Assembly (NCBI GenBank): GCA_945878065.1
Contig: CAMDXA010000013.1
Coordinates: 1 to 55,734 of the forward strand
DNA: 55,734 bases
Source of the DNA: Bordetella parapertussis
GTDB taxonomy: Bacteria > Pseudomonadota > Gammaproteobacteria > Burkholderiales > Burkholderiaceae_C
Direction of reading: 5' to 3'
This document shows positions 28,406-39,333 of the stretch, piece after piece; the stretch's first letter is position 1; every line of letters starts with the position of its first letter. The translations under genes and the position numbers were made by a program. The notes below the pieces were generated by a model. That model made no database searches. It was given only the letters and a program-made list of their open reading frames with translations, and was not told the origin of the DNA.

Positions 28406-29515
28406 ATGAAAACCAATCTGTTGGATTTCGATCTCGATGGTTTGGTGGCTTGGTGCCAAGCGCAGGGCGAAAAAAAATTCCGTGCGGTCCAGTTGTTTCG
28501 CTGGATCCACCACAAGGGCGTGGCCGATTTTTCCGCCATGACCGACTTGGCGCACAGTTTGCGCCAAACCCTTCAAGACAAAGCTGAAGTACGCCCCTTG
28601 CCCGTGGTCACCCGACATGACTCTGCTGACGGCACCATCAAGTGGATGTTTGATGTCGGTCAGGGTAATGCCATCGAAACCGTCTTTATTCCCGAAACCG
28701 ACCGCGGCACCTTGTGTGTGTCATCCCAAGCCGGATGTGCTGTCGGTTGCCCGTTTTGCTCCACCGGTGCGCAAGGTTTTAGCCGCAACCTGACCACCGC
28801 TGAAATACTGGCTCAATTGTGGTTTGCCGAAACCACTTTGCGGCGTGAACTTGGCACCGATGAACGCGTTATCTCCAATGTGGTGATGATGGGCATGGGC
28901 GAGCCCTTGCAAAACTACGCAGCCTTGGTGCCGGCTTTGAAAACCATGCTCGACGATCACGCTTACGGCATGTCGCGCCGCCGGGTCACCGTGTCCACCT
29001 CCGGGGTGGTTCCCATGATCGGGCGCTTGGGTCAGGATTGCCCGGTGGCTTTGGCGGTTTCATTGCATGCCCCTGATGATTTGCTTCGCGACCGCTTGGT
29101 GCCGCTGAACCAGAAATACCCGCTGGCCGAGTTGTTGCAAGCCTGCTGCGATTACCTGGCATTCGCGCCGCGCGACTTCATCACATTCGAATATTGCATG
29201 CTTGACGGCGTGAACGACTCTGATGCGCAAGCACGCGCACTGGTCGAACTGGTGCGTCCGCTGCACGGCGAACCGCTGCCTTGCAAATTCAATCTCATCC
29301 CCTTCAATCCGTTTCCAGCCTCAGGTTTGTTGCGCTCCCCGCCAGAGCGCGTCAAAGCGTTCGCCGCCGTGTTATCAGCCGCTGGTATCGTCACCACCGT
29401 GCGCAAAACACGAGGTGACGACATTGCCGCCGCCTGCGGTCAACTGGCGGGCGATGTGCAAGACCGCACGGACGTTGCGGGCAGACGCGCCAAAACCATA
29501 CAGATTCACGCCTGA
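28406..29515 (+). CDS. rlmN: Dual-specificity 23S rRNA/tRNA adenine-C2 methyltransferase
   Basis: The 369-residue radical-SAM protein binds a 4Fe-4S cluster through C111, C115 and C118 ([11 protein letters not shown]). It carries GMGEPLQNY for SAM binding and two more catalytic cysteines expected near [15 protein letters not shown] and EYCMLDG. It methylates A2503 of 23S rRNA and A37 of some tRNAs. It lies 22 bases after ndk and only 18 before ispG, without the pilF and rodZ genes often found between them in related bacteria. Confidence 0.95.
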   Translation: MKTNLLDFDLDGLVAWCQAQGEKKFRAVQLFRWIHHKGVADFSAMTDLAHSLRQTLQDKAEVRPLPVVTRHDSADGTIKWMFDVGQGNAIETVFIPETDRGTLCVSSQAGCAVGCPFCSTGAQGFSRNLTTAEILAQLWFAETTLRRELGTDERVISNVVMMGMGEPLQNYAALVPALKTMLDDHAYGMSRRRVTVSTSGVVPMIGRLGQDCPVALAVSLHAPDDLLRDRLVPLNQKYPLAELLQACCDYLAFAPRDFITFEYCMLDGVNDSDAQARALVELVRPLHGEPLPCKFNLIPFNPFPASGLLRSPPERVKAFAAVLSAAGIVTTVRKTRGDDIAAACGQLAGDVQDRTDVAGRRAKTIQIHA

Positions 29516-29533
29516 TTACGGCAAAATCAACGC

Positions 29534-30787
29534 ATGCAACAGCCCATACCTTTTTCCAAGCCGCATCGTCACCGCAGTCTGCAAGCGCGTGTGAGTTGGG
29601 GTGAACACGTGGTCACGGTGGGTGGTGACGCGCCTGTCAGGGTGCAATCCATGACCAACACCGACACCGGCGACGCCATCGGCACGGCCATACAAGTCAA
29701 AGAACTGGCTCTGGCCGGGTCCGAAATGGTTCGCATCACGGTCGACACGCCCGAGTCGGCCAAAGCCGTTCCCTATATCCGCGAACAGCTCGACAAAATG
29801 GGCGTGCACGTGCCGCTCGTCGGTGACTTTCATTACAACGGCCACCGTTTGCTCACAGAGTTTCCTGAATGCGCCAAAGCGCTTTCCAAATACCGCATCA
29901 ACCCCGGCAATGTGGGCAAGGGCGATAAGCACGATAAGCAGTTTGCACAGATGATCGAGGCGGCAATTCGCTATGACAAAGTGGTGCGTATCGGGGTGAA
30001 CTGGGGCAGTCTGGACCAGGAATTGTTGGCGCGTTTGATGGACGTCAATGCCGGGCGCGATCTGCCGTGGGACGCCAAGCAGGTGATGTACGAGGCGCTG
30101 GTCACCTCAGCATTGGAGTCCGCAGAATTGGCCGAGCGCTTAGGCTTGGCGCGGCACCAAATTATTTTGAGTTGCAAGATGAGCGGCGTGCAAGACTTGA
30201 TCGCCGTCTACCGCGAACTGGCGCGCTGCACCGATCACCCGTTGCATCTGGGCTTGACCGAGGCCGGCATGGGCACCAAAGGCACGGCAGCGTCCAGTGT
30301 GGCGCTGGGTGTGTTGTTGCAAGAGGGAATTGGCGACACCATCCGCGTGTCCTTGACACCGCAACCCGGCGAAGCGCGGACACAGGAAGTGCTGATTGCC
30401 ACAGAAATTTTGCAAGCATTGGGGCTGCGTACTTTTGTGCCCAGCGTGACCGCTTGCCCGGGTTGCGGGCGCACCACCAGCACAACCTTCCAGGAACTCG
30501 CCATGCAAATTGACGATTACCTGCGTTACCAAATGCCGGTGTGGCGCAAGCAATACCCGGGTGTGGAAAACCTCAAAGTCGCGGTCATGGGCTGCATCGT
30601 CAATGGCCCCGGTGAAAGCAAGCATGCCGATATTGGTATCAGCCTGCCCGGTACGGGAGAAGCGCCTGCTGCGCCGGTGTTTATCGATGGCGAGAAGGCA
30701 CTCACACTGCGCGGCGACAATATCGCCAAAGAATTTCACGACATTGTCGAAAACTACGTTCATAAAAAATACGCGGTTCAGGCTTGA
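29534..30787 (+). CDS. ispG: 4-hydroxy-3-methylbut-2-enyl diphosphate synthase
   Basis: The 417-residue iron-sulfur enzyme performs the penultimate step of the MEP isoprenoid pathway. Ligands are C308 and C311 in [12 protein letters not shown] and C354 in [18 protein letters not shown]. The N-terminal TIM barrel is marked by [11 protein letters not shown] and YRINPGNVG. The insert near residues 160-250 follows the proteobacterial form. Confidence 0.96.
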   Translation: MQQPIPFSKPHRHRSLQARVSWGEHVVTVGGDAPVRVQSMTNTDTGDAIGTAIQVKELALAGSEMVRITVDTPESAKAVPYIREQLDKMGVHVPLVGDFHYNGHRLLTEFPECAKALSKYRINPGNVGKGDKHDKQFAQMIEAAIRYDKVVRIGVNWGSLDQELLARLMDVNAGRDLPWDAKQVMYEALVTSALESAELAERLGLARHQIILSCKMSGVQDLIAVYRELARCTDHPLHLGLTEAGMGTKGTAASSVALGVLLQEGIGDTIRVSLTPQPGEARTQEVLIATEILQALGLRTFVPSVTACPGCGRTTSTTFQELAMQIDDYLRYQMPVWRKQYPGVENLKVAVMGCIVNGPGESKHADIGISLPGTGEAPAAPVFIDGEKALTLRGDNIAKEFHDIVENYVHKKYAVQA

Positions 30788-30809
30788 TAGCTGACTGCTG
30801 CTGAAAACC

Positions 30810-32105
30810 ATGGCTGACAAATTAACCGCCGTCAAAGGCATGAACGACATATTGCCGCCCGAGTCCGCACGATGGGAGGCTTTGGAAACCGCTGTGCGCG
30901 AAGTCATGCGCTTGCATGCCTACCGCAATATACGCACGCCTATTGTTGAACCTACGGCCTTGTTCGTGCGGGGCTTGGGTGAAGTGACCGACATTGTGGA
31001 AAAGGAAATGTATTCCTTTGAAGACCGGTTGAACGGCGAGCAATTGACACTGCGCCCCGAGTCCACCGCCGGTGTGGTGCGCGCAGTCGTCGAGCACAAC
31101 TTGTTGTACGAAGGCGGCAAGCGCTTGTATTACATGGGGCCGATGTTTCGCCATGAACGCCCGCAACGCGGCCGCTACCGGCAATTTCACCAAATTGGCG
31201 CCGAGGCGCTGGGTTTTGGCGGTGCTGAGGTGGACGCTGAGTTGATTTTGCTGGCCTGCGCTTTGTGGCAAGCCATTGGTTTGCAGGATGTGCGTTTGGA
31301 GCTCAACAGCCTAGGTCAACCGCCCGAGCGCTTGCAGCACCGCGCGGCTTTGATTGCTTATTTCGAGCAACACGCAGACCAGTTGGACGAAGATGCCAAG
31401 CGACGTTTGCACACCAACCCCTTGCGCATATTGGATAGCAAGAATCCGGCGATGAAATCCTTGAACGAGGCTGCACCCAAGTTGCTCGATTTTCTGGGCG
31501 ATGACAGCTTGGCGCATTTCAACGCAGTGCGCGCCATTCTGGAGGCGAATGGCGTGGCCTACAGCATCAACCCGCGATTGGTGCGCGGCATGGACTATTA
31601 CAACCTGACCGTGTTTGAGTTCATCACCGAACGACTCGGCTCGCAGGGCACGGTGTGCGGTGGTGGTCGCTATGACTATTTGATCGGCGAAATCGGCGGC
31701 AAACACGCACCTGCGGTCGGTTGGGCGCTGGGTGTTGAGCGTGTACTGGAGTTGCTAAAAGAGCAGGGCAGCCAAGCGCCTGATCTTGCCGCGGATGCTT
31801 ATGCCATCGTGCCAGATGCGGCTTCTTTGCCGCTGGTCATGCCGGTGCTGCAAACCCTGCGCAGCATGGGCGTGTCGGTGCAAATGCATGCGCCCACTGG
31901 TGCTTCTGAGGGCATGGGGAGCATGAAGTCGCAATTTAAAAAGGCCGATGCCAGTGGTGCCCGCTATGCCTTGGTGTTTGGCCCGGATGAACTGACCGCC
32001 GGGCAGGTCACTGTCAAGGCCTTGCGCGATGGGCAAGGGGCTCAGCGCAGTGAATCTCTGACGCAGGTCGCCCAGTGGGGCCAAGGCCTACAATCAATCC
32101 TTTGA
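30810..32105 (+). CDS. hisS: Histidyl-tRNA synthetase
   Basis: The 431-residue class II synthetase has motif 2 ([22 protein letters not shown]), the HisA-type motif [15 protein letters not shown] and motif 3 ([26 protein letters not shown]). The C-terminal anticodon-binding domain starts near residue 330. A second HisS-like protein, HisZ, is encoded at about 39.3 kb but lacks the anticodon domain. Confidence 0.97.
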   Translation: MADKLTAVKGMNDILPPESARWEALETAVREVMRLHAYRNIRTPIVEPTALFVRGLGEVTDIVEKEMYSFEDRLNGEQLTLRPESTAGVVRAVVEHNLLYEGGKRLYYMGPMFRHERPQRGRYRQFHQIGAEALGFGGAEVDAELILLACALWQAIGLQDVRLELNSLGQPPERLQHRAALIAYFEQHADQLDEDAKRRLHTNPLRILDSKNPAMKSLNEAAPKLLDFLGDDSLAHFNAVRAILEANGVAYSINPRLVRGMDYYNLTVFEFITERLGSQGTVCGGGRYDYLIGEIGGKHAPAVGWALGVERVLELLKEQGSQAPDLAADAYAIVPDAASLPLVMPVLQTLRSMGVSVQMHAPTGASEGMGSMKSQFKKADASGARYALVFGPDELTAGQVTVKALRDGQGAQRSESLTQVAQWGQGLQSIL

Positions 32106-32126
32106 CCATAGATTATTTGGAACCGC

Positions 32127-32789
32127 ATGGCTACCCATCTTGACCTTGAAGAACAAGAACAACTAGACCAATTCAAACATTTTTGGAGCCGTTGGGGCAA
32201 CCTCATTACCGGTTTGATCACGGTGGTGCTGCTGATTTACGCCAGTTGGAACGGATGGAATTACTGGCAGCAACGCCAAGCCACACAAGCCTCCGTGCTT
32301 TATGACACCTTTGAAAAAGCTGTGCGCGGCAAGGACGATGCCCTCATGGCGCGTTCTTTGGCAGATTTGCAAGACCAGTTCGCCCGTACCACGGTCACCC
32401 AACAAGCCTCATTGTTGGCGGCTCGGATATATGTTGACAGAGCCAATCTGAGCGAAGCAGAAAAAACCTTGCGTTGGGTCGTTGAATTGAACAAAGACCT
32501 GGGTTTCGTGGCGCTGGCTCGATTGCGTTTGTCGGGGCTCGAAATTGAGCGCAAAAATTTGCCCAAAGCGCAGGAATGGGTCCAAGGTCATAAAGCCCCG
32601 GCCGGATTCCAAGCCTTGTTTGACGACCGATTGGGCGATATCGCTGTGTTGCAAAAGAAAAATGACGATGCCAAGCGCCACTTTTTGGCGGCTTGGAAAA
32701 GCATGGAAGAAACGAACGAATACCGCCGCTTGATAGAAGTCAAGTTGGCTGCGTTGGGCGTTAACCCGAGTGAAGCAGATAAGCCATGA
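32127..32789 (+). CDS. YfgM-like membrane-anchored tetratricopeptide protein
   Basis: The 220-residue protein has a short cytosolic N-terminus (HLDLEEQEQLDQFKHFWSRWGN), one membrane segment (LITGLITVVLLIYASW) and a periplasmic TPR-like part. Position between hisS and bamB is conserved for YfgM (ancillary SecYEG translocon subunit). It works at the periplasmic side with chaperones such as PpiD in E. coli. The stop overlaps the bamB ATG by four bases. Confidence 0.9.
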   Translation: MATHLDLEEQEQLDQFKHFWSRWGNLITGLITVVLLIYASWNGWNYWQQRQATQASVLYDTFEKAVRGKDDALMARSLADLQDQFARTTVTQQASLLAARIYVDRANLSEAEKTLRWVVELNKDLGFVALARLRLSGLEIERKNLPKAQEWVQGHKAPAGFQALFDDRLGDIAVLQKKNDDAKRHFLAAWKSMEETNEYRRLIEVKLAALGVNPSEADKP

Positions 32790-33922
32790 GTATGTTGCGA
32801 TTCACAGGCTTTCGTTACGCCATCTGGGCGTTGGCATTGGTGTTTTTGGCCGCTTGTGGTTCGCCACCCAGGCCGACACCTGTTGCCATTGGGGACTTCA
32901 AAGTCCAGCAGGCCATGACAGCGGCTTGGAGCTTCAAGTTTTCTTCAGCCAATCAGTTGAATCAAAGTTTGCTGGTGGTCAATGACAAGGTCGCCATCGC
33001 TGCAGCGGATGGTGCTGTGGCGGTGGTCAACACCGAGAGCGGAAAATTGGTTTGGAAGCACGACATCAAAAGTAAGTTGTTGTCTGGTGCGGGCTTCAAC
33101 GGCGAACAACTGGCTGTCGTCACGGTTAGCAATGAATTGGTGGTGCTCAGCGAGGGCAATGTGCTTTGGCGCAAGCGATTGAAGGCGCAGTCATACACCA
33201 ATCCTTTGGTGGCTGGCGGGCGGGTTTTTGTTTTGTTGGCCGACCGTTCTGTGGCAGCTTTTGACGCCTTGAATGGACAGTTCTTATGGACGCAGCAACG
33301 TCCCGGAGAACCCTTGGTTCTCAAGCAAAACGGTGTGTTGTTGCCCTATCAAAATGCCTTGATCGCTGGGCTGGGTGGCAGGCTTGTCGCCTTGAACCCT
33401 GACAACGGGCAAATCATTTGGGAGGTGGCCATGGCCAACCCCCGTGGCGTCAACGATTTGGAGCGTTTGGTGGACTTGGTGGCCACGGCTTCCCGTGTCA
33501 ATGACTCCGTATGTGTTCGGGCTTTCCAGTCTCAAGTGGGATGCGTCAATGTCACCCGCGGTGCCTTGCTCTGGAACCGGGCTTCTGTCGGTGTCCAAGG
33601 GGTGGATGGCGATGCCAAGTTACTCGTGGGCGCAGAATCCAACGGCGTGGTGCGTGCATGGACCCGCGCTGGCGGAGAACGTGCATGGGACACGGACCGT
33701 CTCAAGTACCGCGAATTGACATCTCCGCTGGTCACGCCAAAAGGCGTGGTACTGGGTGACGAAGGCGGCTGGTTGTATCTGCTGTCTGCCACTGACGGGG
33801 TATTGCTCAATCGCGTGCAAACCGCTTCCGCCGGATTCGCATCCGCGCCCACCCCATTGGCCAATGGAGGCTTTGTGATTTTGACGCGCAACGGTCAACT
33901 GCTGGCTTACCAACTGCCTTGA
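32786..33922 (+). CDS. bamB: Outer membrane protein assembly factor BamB
   Basis: The 378-residue lipoprotein has lipobox LAAC (C24) followed by a PQQ-like beta-propeller with repeats such as [37 protein letters not shown] and [17 protein letters not shown]. BamB is a BAM complex scaffold that helps hand barrel proteins to BamA. With bamD at 24.3 kb, two BAM lipoproteins are encoded in this window. Confidence 0.95.
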   Translation: MSMLRFTGFRYAIWALALVFLAACGSPPRPTPVAIGDFKVQQAMTAAWSFKFSSANQLNQSLLVVNDKVAIAAADGAVAVVNTESGKLVWKHDIKSKLLSGAGFNGEQLAVVTVSNELVVLSEGNVLWRKRLKAQSYTNPLVAGGRVFVLLADRSVAAFDALNGQFLWTQQRPGEPLVLKQNGVLLPYQNALIAGLGGRLVALNPDNGQIIWEVAMANPRGVNDLERLVDLVATASRVNDSVCVRAFQSQVGCVNVTRGALLWNRASVGVQGVDGDAKLLVGAESNGVVRAWTRAGGERAWDTDRLKYRELTSPLVTPKGVVLGDEGGWLYLLSATDGVLLNRVQTASAGFASAPTPLANGGFVILTRNGQLLAYQLP

Positions 33923-33938
33923 GCATTGGGCTGATGCC

Positions 33939-35282
33939 GTGAAACCTGTCTTGGCCATCGTCGGCCGCCCCAACGTCGGCAAATCAACGCTGTTTAACCG
34001 CATCACCAAAACCCGCGATGCCATCGTGGCGGACTATGCAGGGCTGACCCGCGACCGGCATTACGGCAGCGCCCGCCACGGCAAACAAGAGTTCATCGTT
34101 ATTGACACCGGTGGCTTTGAGCCGACCGCCGACAGCGGCATTTACAAAGAAATGGCCAAGCAAACGCGTCAGGCCGTGGCTGAATCTGATGCGGTTATTT
34201 TTGTGGTGGATGCGCGTGAGGGTTTGTCAGCGCAAGACCACGATATTGGCAACTACCTGAGGCGCTTGGGGAAACCTTGCTTATTGGTGGCCAACAAAGC
34301 CGAAGGCATGCAAAACGGCGTCAAGCTGGGCGAGTTTTTTGAACTGGGTTTAGGCGAGGTCATGCCGGTGTCTTCGTCGCACGGACAAGGTATTCGCAGC
34401 ATGATCGAGGCAGCGCTTGAACCGTTGCACTTGCCTGAAGATGATGATGAAGACGCTGAAGATGACGGTAGCCCCAAGCCTTTGAAACTGGCGGTTGTCG
34501 GTCGTCCCAACGTAGGCAAATCCACATTGATCAACACCTGGTTGGGTGAAGAGCGTTTGGTGGCATTTGACTTGCCGGGCACCACACGCGACGCTATCAG
34601 CGTGCCTTTTGAGCGCAATGGACAGGCATTTGAATTGATTGACACCGCAGGTTTGCGCCGCCGTGGCAAGGTGTTTGAAGCGATAGAAAAATTCTCAGTC
34701 GTCAAAACCTTGCAAGCGATTGAGTCTGCCAACGTGGCCTTGCTATTGCTGGATGCCACGCAAGGCGTGACCGACCAAGACGCGCACATCGCTGGCTTTA
34801 TTCTTGAAACTGGCCGCGCTGTGGTGTTGGCGATCAACAAATGGGACGCGATTGATGCTTACCAGCGCGAATTGGTGGCGCGTTCGATTGAAAACCGCTT
34901 GGCATTTTTGAAGTTTGCCAAGTTGCACCATATTTCCGCCACCAAGCGCCAAGGGCTCGGTCCGGTGTGGTTATCGATTGCACAGGCGCACCAGTCGGCC
35001 ATGTGCAAAATGTCCACCCCAGTGTTGACACGTTTGCTGCTTGAAGCGGTGCAATTTCAAGCGCCAAAACGCGGTGGCATGTTCCGCCCCAAACTGCGTT
35101 ATGCCCACCAAGGTGGTATGAACCCGCCAGTCATTGTGGTGCACGGCAACTCTCTTGAGCATGTCACGGATTCGTACAAGCGTTTTCTGGAAGGACGTTT
35201 TCGTAAAGCTTTTTCACTCGAAGGCACCCCTTTGAGGATCGAAATGAAAACTTCCCAGAATCCTTACACTGATAAGGAATAA
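33939..35282 (+). CDS. der: Ribosome biogenesis GTPase Der (EngA)
   Basis: The 447-residue protein has two GTPase domains in tandem, each with GRPNVGKST (residues 9-17 and 188-196), with DTGGFEP and DTAGLRRRG switch II motifs. A C-terminal KH-like domain follows ([39 protein letters not shown]). Der acts in 50S subunit maturation. The linker between the domains is strongly acidic ([11 protein letters not shown]). The start is GTG at 33939. Confidence 0.96.
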   Translation: MKPVLAIVGRPNVGKSTLFNRITKTRDAIVADYAGLTRDRHYGSARHGKQEFIVIDTGGFEPTADSGIYKEMAKQTRQAVAESDAVIFVVDAREGLSAQDHDIGNYLRRLGKPCLLVANKAEGMQNGVKLGEFFELGLGEVMPVSSSHGQGIRSMIEAALEPLHLPEDDDEDAEDDGSPKPLKLAVVGRPNVGKSTLINTWLGEERLVAFDLPGTTRDAISVPFERNGQAFELIDTAGLRRRGKVFEAIEKFSVVKTLQAIESANVALLLLDATQGVTDQDAHIAGFILETGRAVVLAINKWDAIDAYQRELVARSIENRLAFLKFAKLHHISATKRQGLGPVWLSIAQAHQSAMCKMSTPVLTRLLLEAVQFQAPKRGGMFRPKLRYAHQGGMNPPVIVVHGNSLEHVTDSYKRFLEGRFRKAFSLEGTPLRIEMKTSQNPYTDKE

Positions 35283-35358
35283 GCTTCAACCCGCGTTATT
35301 CAGAGGCTATTTCAGCTGTGGTATGTTAAGTACTTCCTCATCAAACACGGAGAATATC

Positions 35359-35604
35359 GTGAATCAAAAAGGGCAACTTTTACAAGACCCGTTCCTCAAT
35401 ATTTTGCGCAAAGAACATGTGCCTGTGTCCATTTACCTGATCAACGGCATTAAGTTACAAGGGCAAATCGAGTCCTTCGACCAATACGTGGTTTTGTTGC
35501 GCAATACCGTGACGCAAATGGTCTACAAGCATGCCATTTCCACCATTGTTCCCGGCAGGCCTGTCAATTTTGCGCAAGTTGAAGGCGGCGAAACCGCCGA
35601 ATAA
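35359..35604 (+). CDS. hfq: RNA chaperone Hfq
   Basis: The 81-residue Sm-like protein has the Sm1 part [29 protein letters not shown] and the Sm2 part [12 protein letters not shown]. It pairs small RNAs with target mRNAs. The start is GTG at 35359, with GGAG before it; the frame is open upstream to 35323, but [13 protein letters not shown] is the known Hfq opening. It has almost no C-terminal tail. It precedes hflX, as in E. coli. Confidence 0.95.
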   Translation: MNQKGQLLQDPFLNILRKEHVPVSIYLINGIKLQGQIESFDQYVVLLRNTVTQMVYKHAISTIVPGRPVNFAQVEGGETAE

Positions 35605-35633
35605 GCAACACTTAACCCCTTTACACAGCCCAC

Positions 35634-36800
35634 TTGACGCCCACTGACTTGTCAACTTCCGCCACAGCTTTGCTTGTTGGTGTGGATTTCGGTGCACCGC
35701 ATTTCGATGAAGAATTGAATGAATTGGCGCAACTGTCGTTGACCGCGGGTCTGGCGCCGGTGCACCGCCTCACCTGTCACCGAAAAGCGCCGGATGCCGC
35801 GATGTTTGTCGGCTCTGGCAAAGCCGATGAAATCAAGGAGTTGGCGCTGCTTCATGGCGCTTCTGAGGTGCTGTTTGACCAGTCTTTGTCACCGGCGCAA
35901 CAACGTAACCTCGAGCGCCATTTGGGCATGCCGGTCAACGATCGGACCATGCTGATTTTGCAAATCTTTGCCCAGCGCGCTCGCAGCCACGAGGGTAAAT
36001 TGCAGGTCGAATTGGCCAGGTTGCAATACCTCAGCACCCGATTGGTCAGGCGCTGGTCGCACCTTGAGCGCCAGCGTGGCGGTATTGGCAACCGTGGCGG
36101 TCCGGGCGAAACGCAGATTGAACTTGACCGGCGCATGATTGGCGAATCTATCAAGCGCACCAAAGAACGCTTGACCAAGGTCAAGCGCCAGCGCAACACG
36201 CAACGCAAGCAACGTCAGCGTAACCAGGTGTTTAACGTGTCGCTGGTGGGCTATACCAACGCGGGCAAATCCACACTTTTCAATGCTTTGGTCAAAGCCC
36301 GCGCCTATGCGGCTGACCAATTGTTCGCCACCTTGGACACCACCACACGCCAGTTGTATTTGCCGCACGACGGTGGCGGCGGATCGCATTTGTCGCTGTC
36401 AGACACCGTGGGATTCATTCGCGATTTGCCACACGGTCTGGTCGATGCATTTGAAGCCACCCTGCAAGAAGCCACCTCGGCAGATTTGTTGTTGCATGTG
36501 GTGGATGCGTCGCATCCAAACTATCCAGAACAAATTGATCAAGTCATGTCTGTTTTGCAAGACATCGGGGCACAAGATGTGCCGCAATGGTTGATCTTCA
36601 ACAAAATAGATGCCTTGGCCCCGGAAAACCAACCCCAAATGCTGCATGATGTGTATGTGCACGATGGTCAAGCTTTTCCTCGACTGTTTTTGAGCGCAGG
36701 CACCGGTTTCAATCTGGATGGTTTGCGTCAACGCATTTTGCAGCAGGCCCAGGCCCATGCAGATTCCCTTTTAACCCTTCAGTCGGCGCATGTAACCTAA
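35634..36800 (+). CDS. hflX: Ribosome-associated GTPase HflX
   Basis: The 388-residue protein has the N-terminal HflX domain (LLVGVDFGAPHFDEELNELAQL, DRTMLILQIFAQRARSHEGKLQVELA), the Gly-rich RGGIGNRGGPGETQIELDRR, and a GTPase domain with GYTNAGKST (from residue 206) and DTVGFIRDLPHGLVDAF. It splits stalled or stressed 70S ribosomes. No ATG is available at the N-terminus: the start is TTG at 35634 or TTG at 35649, neither with a strong ribosome-binding site. Confidence 0.93.
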   Translation: MTPTDLSTSATALLVGVDFGAPHFDEELNELAQLSLTAGLAPVHRLTCHRKAPDAAMFVGSGKADEIKELALLHGASEVLFDQSLSPAQQRNLERHLGMPVNDRTMLILQIFAQRARSHEGKLQVELARLQYLSTRLVRRWSHLERQRGGIGNRGGPGETQIELDRRMIGESIKRTKERLTKVKRQRNTQRKQRQRNQVFNVSLVGYTNAGKSTLFNALVKARAYAADQLFATLDTTTRQLYLPHDGGGGSHLSLSDTVGFIRDLPHGLVDAFEATLQEATSADLLLHVVDASHPNYPEQIDQVMSVLQDIGAQDVPQWLIFNKIDALAPENQPQMLHDVYVHDGQAFPRLFLSAGTGFNLDGLRQRILQQAQAHADSLLTLQSAHVT

Positions 36801-36866
36801 GGCAAATTCAAGTGTCATGCCACTTTAGGCACAATGTCGACTTACAGCTTTTTTGACTGATTTCAA

Positions 36867-38282
36867 ATGAACCTTAAAACCTCAGCCTGGCCTTTGACAA
36901 ACTGGGTGACCCACATGCAGTGGTTTGCCCAGTGGATGCGTTTGGTTTTTATCGCGCTGTGGCGCAAATTGTTAGGCGCGTTCAACTTGAACGACGGTCG
37001 TTGGGGCCGTAGCGATGGGCAGCCCCAAAACATTTCTAACGGCTCCGAACCAGGCAGCAACCCGCCACCCGAAGGAAACCGCAGACCGCCTAGCGGCAAC
37101 AACGGTCCGCCAGATCTGGACGAATTGTGGCGTGATTTGAACCGAAAACTGGGACAGTTATTTGGTGGCAAACGCGGACCTGGTGCGCCCCCGCCCGGTT
37201 CCGGCGGCGGCTTTCCTGAGCCCTTCAAAAATCCCGGTTTAGGTCTTAGTTTGATACTGGGTGTGTTTTTTCTTATTTGGCTGGCTACTGGATTTTTCAT
37301 TGTGCAAGAGGGTCAGCAAGCCGTGATTACCCAGTTCGGGCGCTACCACAGCACCGCAGGCGCTGGTTTCAATTGGCGCATGCCTTACCCGATCCAACGC
37401 CACGAAGTGGTGTTCGTCACGCAAATTCGTTCCTTGGACATTGGCCGCGACGCCATCATCAAAGCCACCGGTTTGCGTGAGTCGGCCATGCTGACCGAGG
37501 ATGAAAACATTGTCGAGATCAAATTTGCCGTTCAATACCGTTTGACCGATGCCCGCGCCTATTTGTTTGAAAGCAAAAACCCGACGGATGCGGTGATGCA
37601 AGCGGCAGAAACCGCCGTGCGCGAGGTGGTTGGAAAAATGCGCATGGACGCGGCTTTGTCAGAAGACCGAGAGCAAATTGCACCGCGTGTGCGCACAATC
37701 ATGCAAACCATCTTGGACCGCTACAAAGTGGGCATAGAGGTTGTGGGTATCAATTTGCAGCAAGGCGGTGTGAGGCCTCCCGAGCAGGTGCAGGCTGCGT
37801 TTGACGATGTGCTCAAGGCCGGCCAAGAACGCGAACGTGCCAAGAACGAAGCCCAGGCTTATGCCAATGACGTGATACCGCGCGCGGTCGGTTCAGCCTC
37901 CCGTTTGAAGGAAGAAGCCGACGCATATAAGTCCCGTATCGTGGCGCAAGCCCAGGGTGATGCCCAGCGTTTTCGTTCCCTTTACAGTGAATACCAAAAG
38001 GCGCCACAAGTCACCCGCGATCGTCTGTATATCAATGCCATGAAAGAGATGTACAGCAATGTCACCAAAGTGTTGGTGGAATCGCGACAAGGCTCAAACA
38101 TGCTGTATCTACCGCTGGACAAAATCATGCAATTGAACAATGCCAGCGGCGCTGACTTGTCGGCACCTGCAGCATCCACCATGAACGATTCATCTTCCAA
38201 CGGTTCTGTGCCATCTCCGGCCACCATTGAAAGCACCAGCCGCAGCCGCGACATTCGGCAGCGCGAACGTGATTCCCGTTAA
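36867..38282 (+). CDS. hflK: FtsH protease modulator HflK
   Basis: The 471-residue SPFH-domain protein has a Gly/Pro-rich cytosolic N-terminus, one membrane segment (LGLSLILGVFFLIWLATGFFIV) and a large periplasmic band-7 domain (QEGQQAVITQFGRYHSTAGAGFNWRMPYPIQ). With HflC it forms a cage around the FtsH protease. The first 38 residues before FNLNDGRWGR are an unusual Trp-rich extension; in-frame ATGs at 36915 and 36936 are possible shorter starts. None has a strong Shine-Dalgarno sequence. The hflC gene follows after 12 bases. Confidence 0.93.
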   Translation: MNLKTSAWPLTNWVTHMQWFAQWMRLVFIALWRKLLGAFNLNDGRWGRSDGQPQNISNGSEPGSNPPPEGNRRPPSGNNGPPDLDELWRDLNRKLGQLFGGKRGPGAPPPGSGGGFPEPFKNPGLGLSLILGVFFLIWLATGFFIVQEGQQAVITQFGRYHSTAGAGFNWRMPYPIQRHEVVFVTQIRSLDIGRDAIIKATGLRESAMLTEDENIVEIKFAVQYRLTDARAYLFESKNPTDAVMQAAETAVREVVGKMRMDAALSEDREQIAPRVRTIMQTILDRYKVGIEVVGINLQQGGVRPPEQVQAAFDDVLKAGQERERAKNEAQAYANDVIPRAVGSASRLKEEADAYKSRIVAQAQGDAQRFRSLYSEYQKAPQVTRDRLYINAMKEMYSNVTKVLVESRQGSNMLYLPLDKIMQLNNASGADLSAPAASTMNDSSSNGSVPSPATIESTSRSRDIRQRERDSR

Positions 38283-38294
38283 GGCGTACCAGAC

Positions 38295-39182
38295 ATGAAC
38301 AAAATTGGTTTATATATTTCAACGCTATTGTTGGCACTGCTCCTCTTTAGCTCTACTGTGTTTGTCGTGGACCAACGACAGTATGGGGTGGTGTACTCAC
38401 TGGGACAGATCAAAAAAGTGATCACCGAACCGGGGCTGAATTTCAAATTGCCCCCGCCGTTTCAAAACGTGAATTTCATCGACAAGCGCTTGCTGACGCT
38501 AGACAACGTGGACTCTGAGCCCATGTTGACCGCAGAAAAGCAACGCATGGTGATTGACTGGTTTGTGCGCTGGCGTATTTCCGACCCTTCCCAGTACATC
38601 CGAAACGTCGGTTTGGACGAAAAAGCTGGGGCGCAACAATTGACCCGCGTGGTTCGCAATGCGTTCCAAGAAGAAATCAACAAACGAACCGTCAAAGATC
38701 TGTTGTCGCTCAAGCGCGAGGATTTGATGGTAGACGTCAAGCGCGAAGTGATCGAAATCGTCAAAGGTTCAAACCCCTGGGGTATTGACGTGGTCGATGT
38801 GCGCATCACACGAGCGGACTATGTGGACACCATCACCGAGTCTGTGTATCGCCGCATGGAAGCCGAACGAAAGCGTGTAGCCAATGAATTGCGCTCTACC
38901 GGTGCTGCCGAGGGTGAAAAAATCCGTGCCGATGCAGACCGCCAGCGCGAAGTGACATTGGCCAATGCATACCGTGAAGCCCAGAAAATCAAAGGTGAGG
39001 GCGATGCAGAAGCGGCCCGTTTATACGCCGACGCATTTGGCAAGGACGTGCAATTTGCACAGTTCTACCAAAGCATTGAAGCCTACAAATCCAGTTTCAA
39101 TAAAAAATCGGATGTGATGGTGCTTGACCCCAGCAGTGAATTTTTCAAGGCCATGCGGGGTGGCGCACCCTCCAAGAAATAA
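38295..39182 (+). CDS. hflC: FtsH protease modulator HflC
   Basis: The 295-residue partner of HflK has an N-terminal signal-anchor (IGLYISTLLLALLLFSSTVFVV) and a band-7 domain (VDQRQYGVVYSLGQIKKVITEPGLNFKLPPPFQNV, DWFVRWRISDPSQYIRNVG). The helical, Ala/Glu-rich region AEGEKIRADADRQREVTLANAYREAQ is typical. It acts in the periplasm with HflK to control FtsH. Confidence 0.95.
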   Translation: MNKIGLYISTLLLALLLFSSTVFVVDQRQYGVVYSLGQIKKVITEPGLNFKLPPPFQNVNFIDKRLLTLDNVDSEPMLTAEKQRMVIDWFVRWRISDPSQYIRNVGLDEKAGAQQLTRVVRNAFQEEINKRTVKDLLSLKREDLMVDVKREVIEIVKGSNPWGIDVVDVRITRADYVDTITESVYRRMEAERKRVANELRSTGAAEGEKIRADADRQREVTLANAYREAQKIKGEGDAEAARLYADAFGKDVQFAQFYQSIEAYKSSFNKKSDVMVLDPSSEFFKAMRGGAPSKK

Positions 39183-39234
39183 TTTCGCATTCACATTGCG
39201 CGGAACAGGCCTGTTAGCAGCTTATTCCCGGGGT

Positions 39235-39266
39235 GGGGTGCTCGGTTAACACGCTGACCGCGCCCC
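39235..39266 (+). terminator. Weak hairpin between hflC and hisZ
   Basis: GGGGTG-CT-CGGT (39235-39246) can pair with ACCGCGCCCC (39257-39266) around a 10-base loop, with one wobble and a 2-base bulge. There is no T tract after it, so it may slow transcription or be part of the hisZ upstream region. The rest of the 151-base gap holds the candidate hisZ promoter. Confidence 0.3.
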
Positions 39267-39299
39267 GTCTCGGCTCTTTGCCTGAGCCCTCTCTCAGAT

Positions 39300-39310
39300 C
39301 GGTAGAATCT
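39300..39310 (+). promoter_or_regulatory. Candidate -10 region of hisZ
   Basis: CGGTAGAATCT contains the -10-like TAGAAT and is followed by a T-rich stretch. The identical 11 bases stand before guaB. The distance (25 bases from the hexamer to the ATG at 39334) fits a short leader. A partial -35 (TTGCCT) lies 19 bases upstream. Confidence 0.45.
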
Positions 39311-39333
39311 TCTTTTTAACAGCATTGCACACT

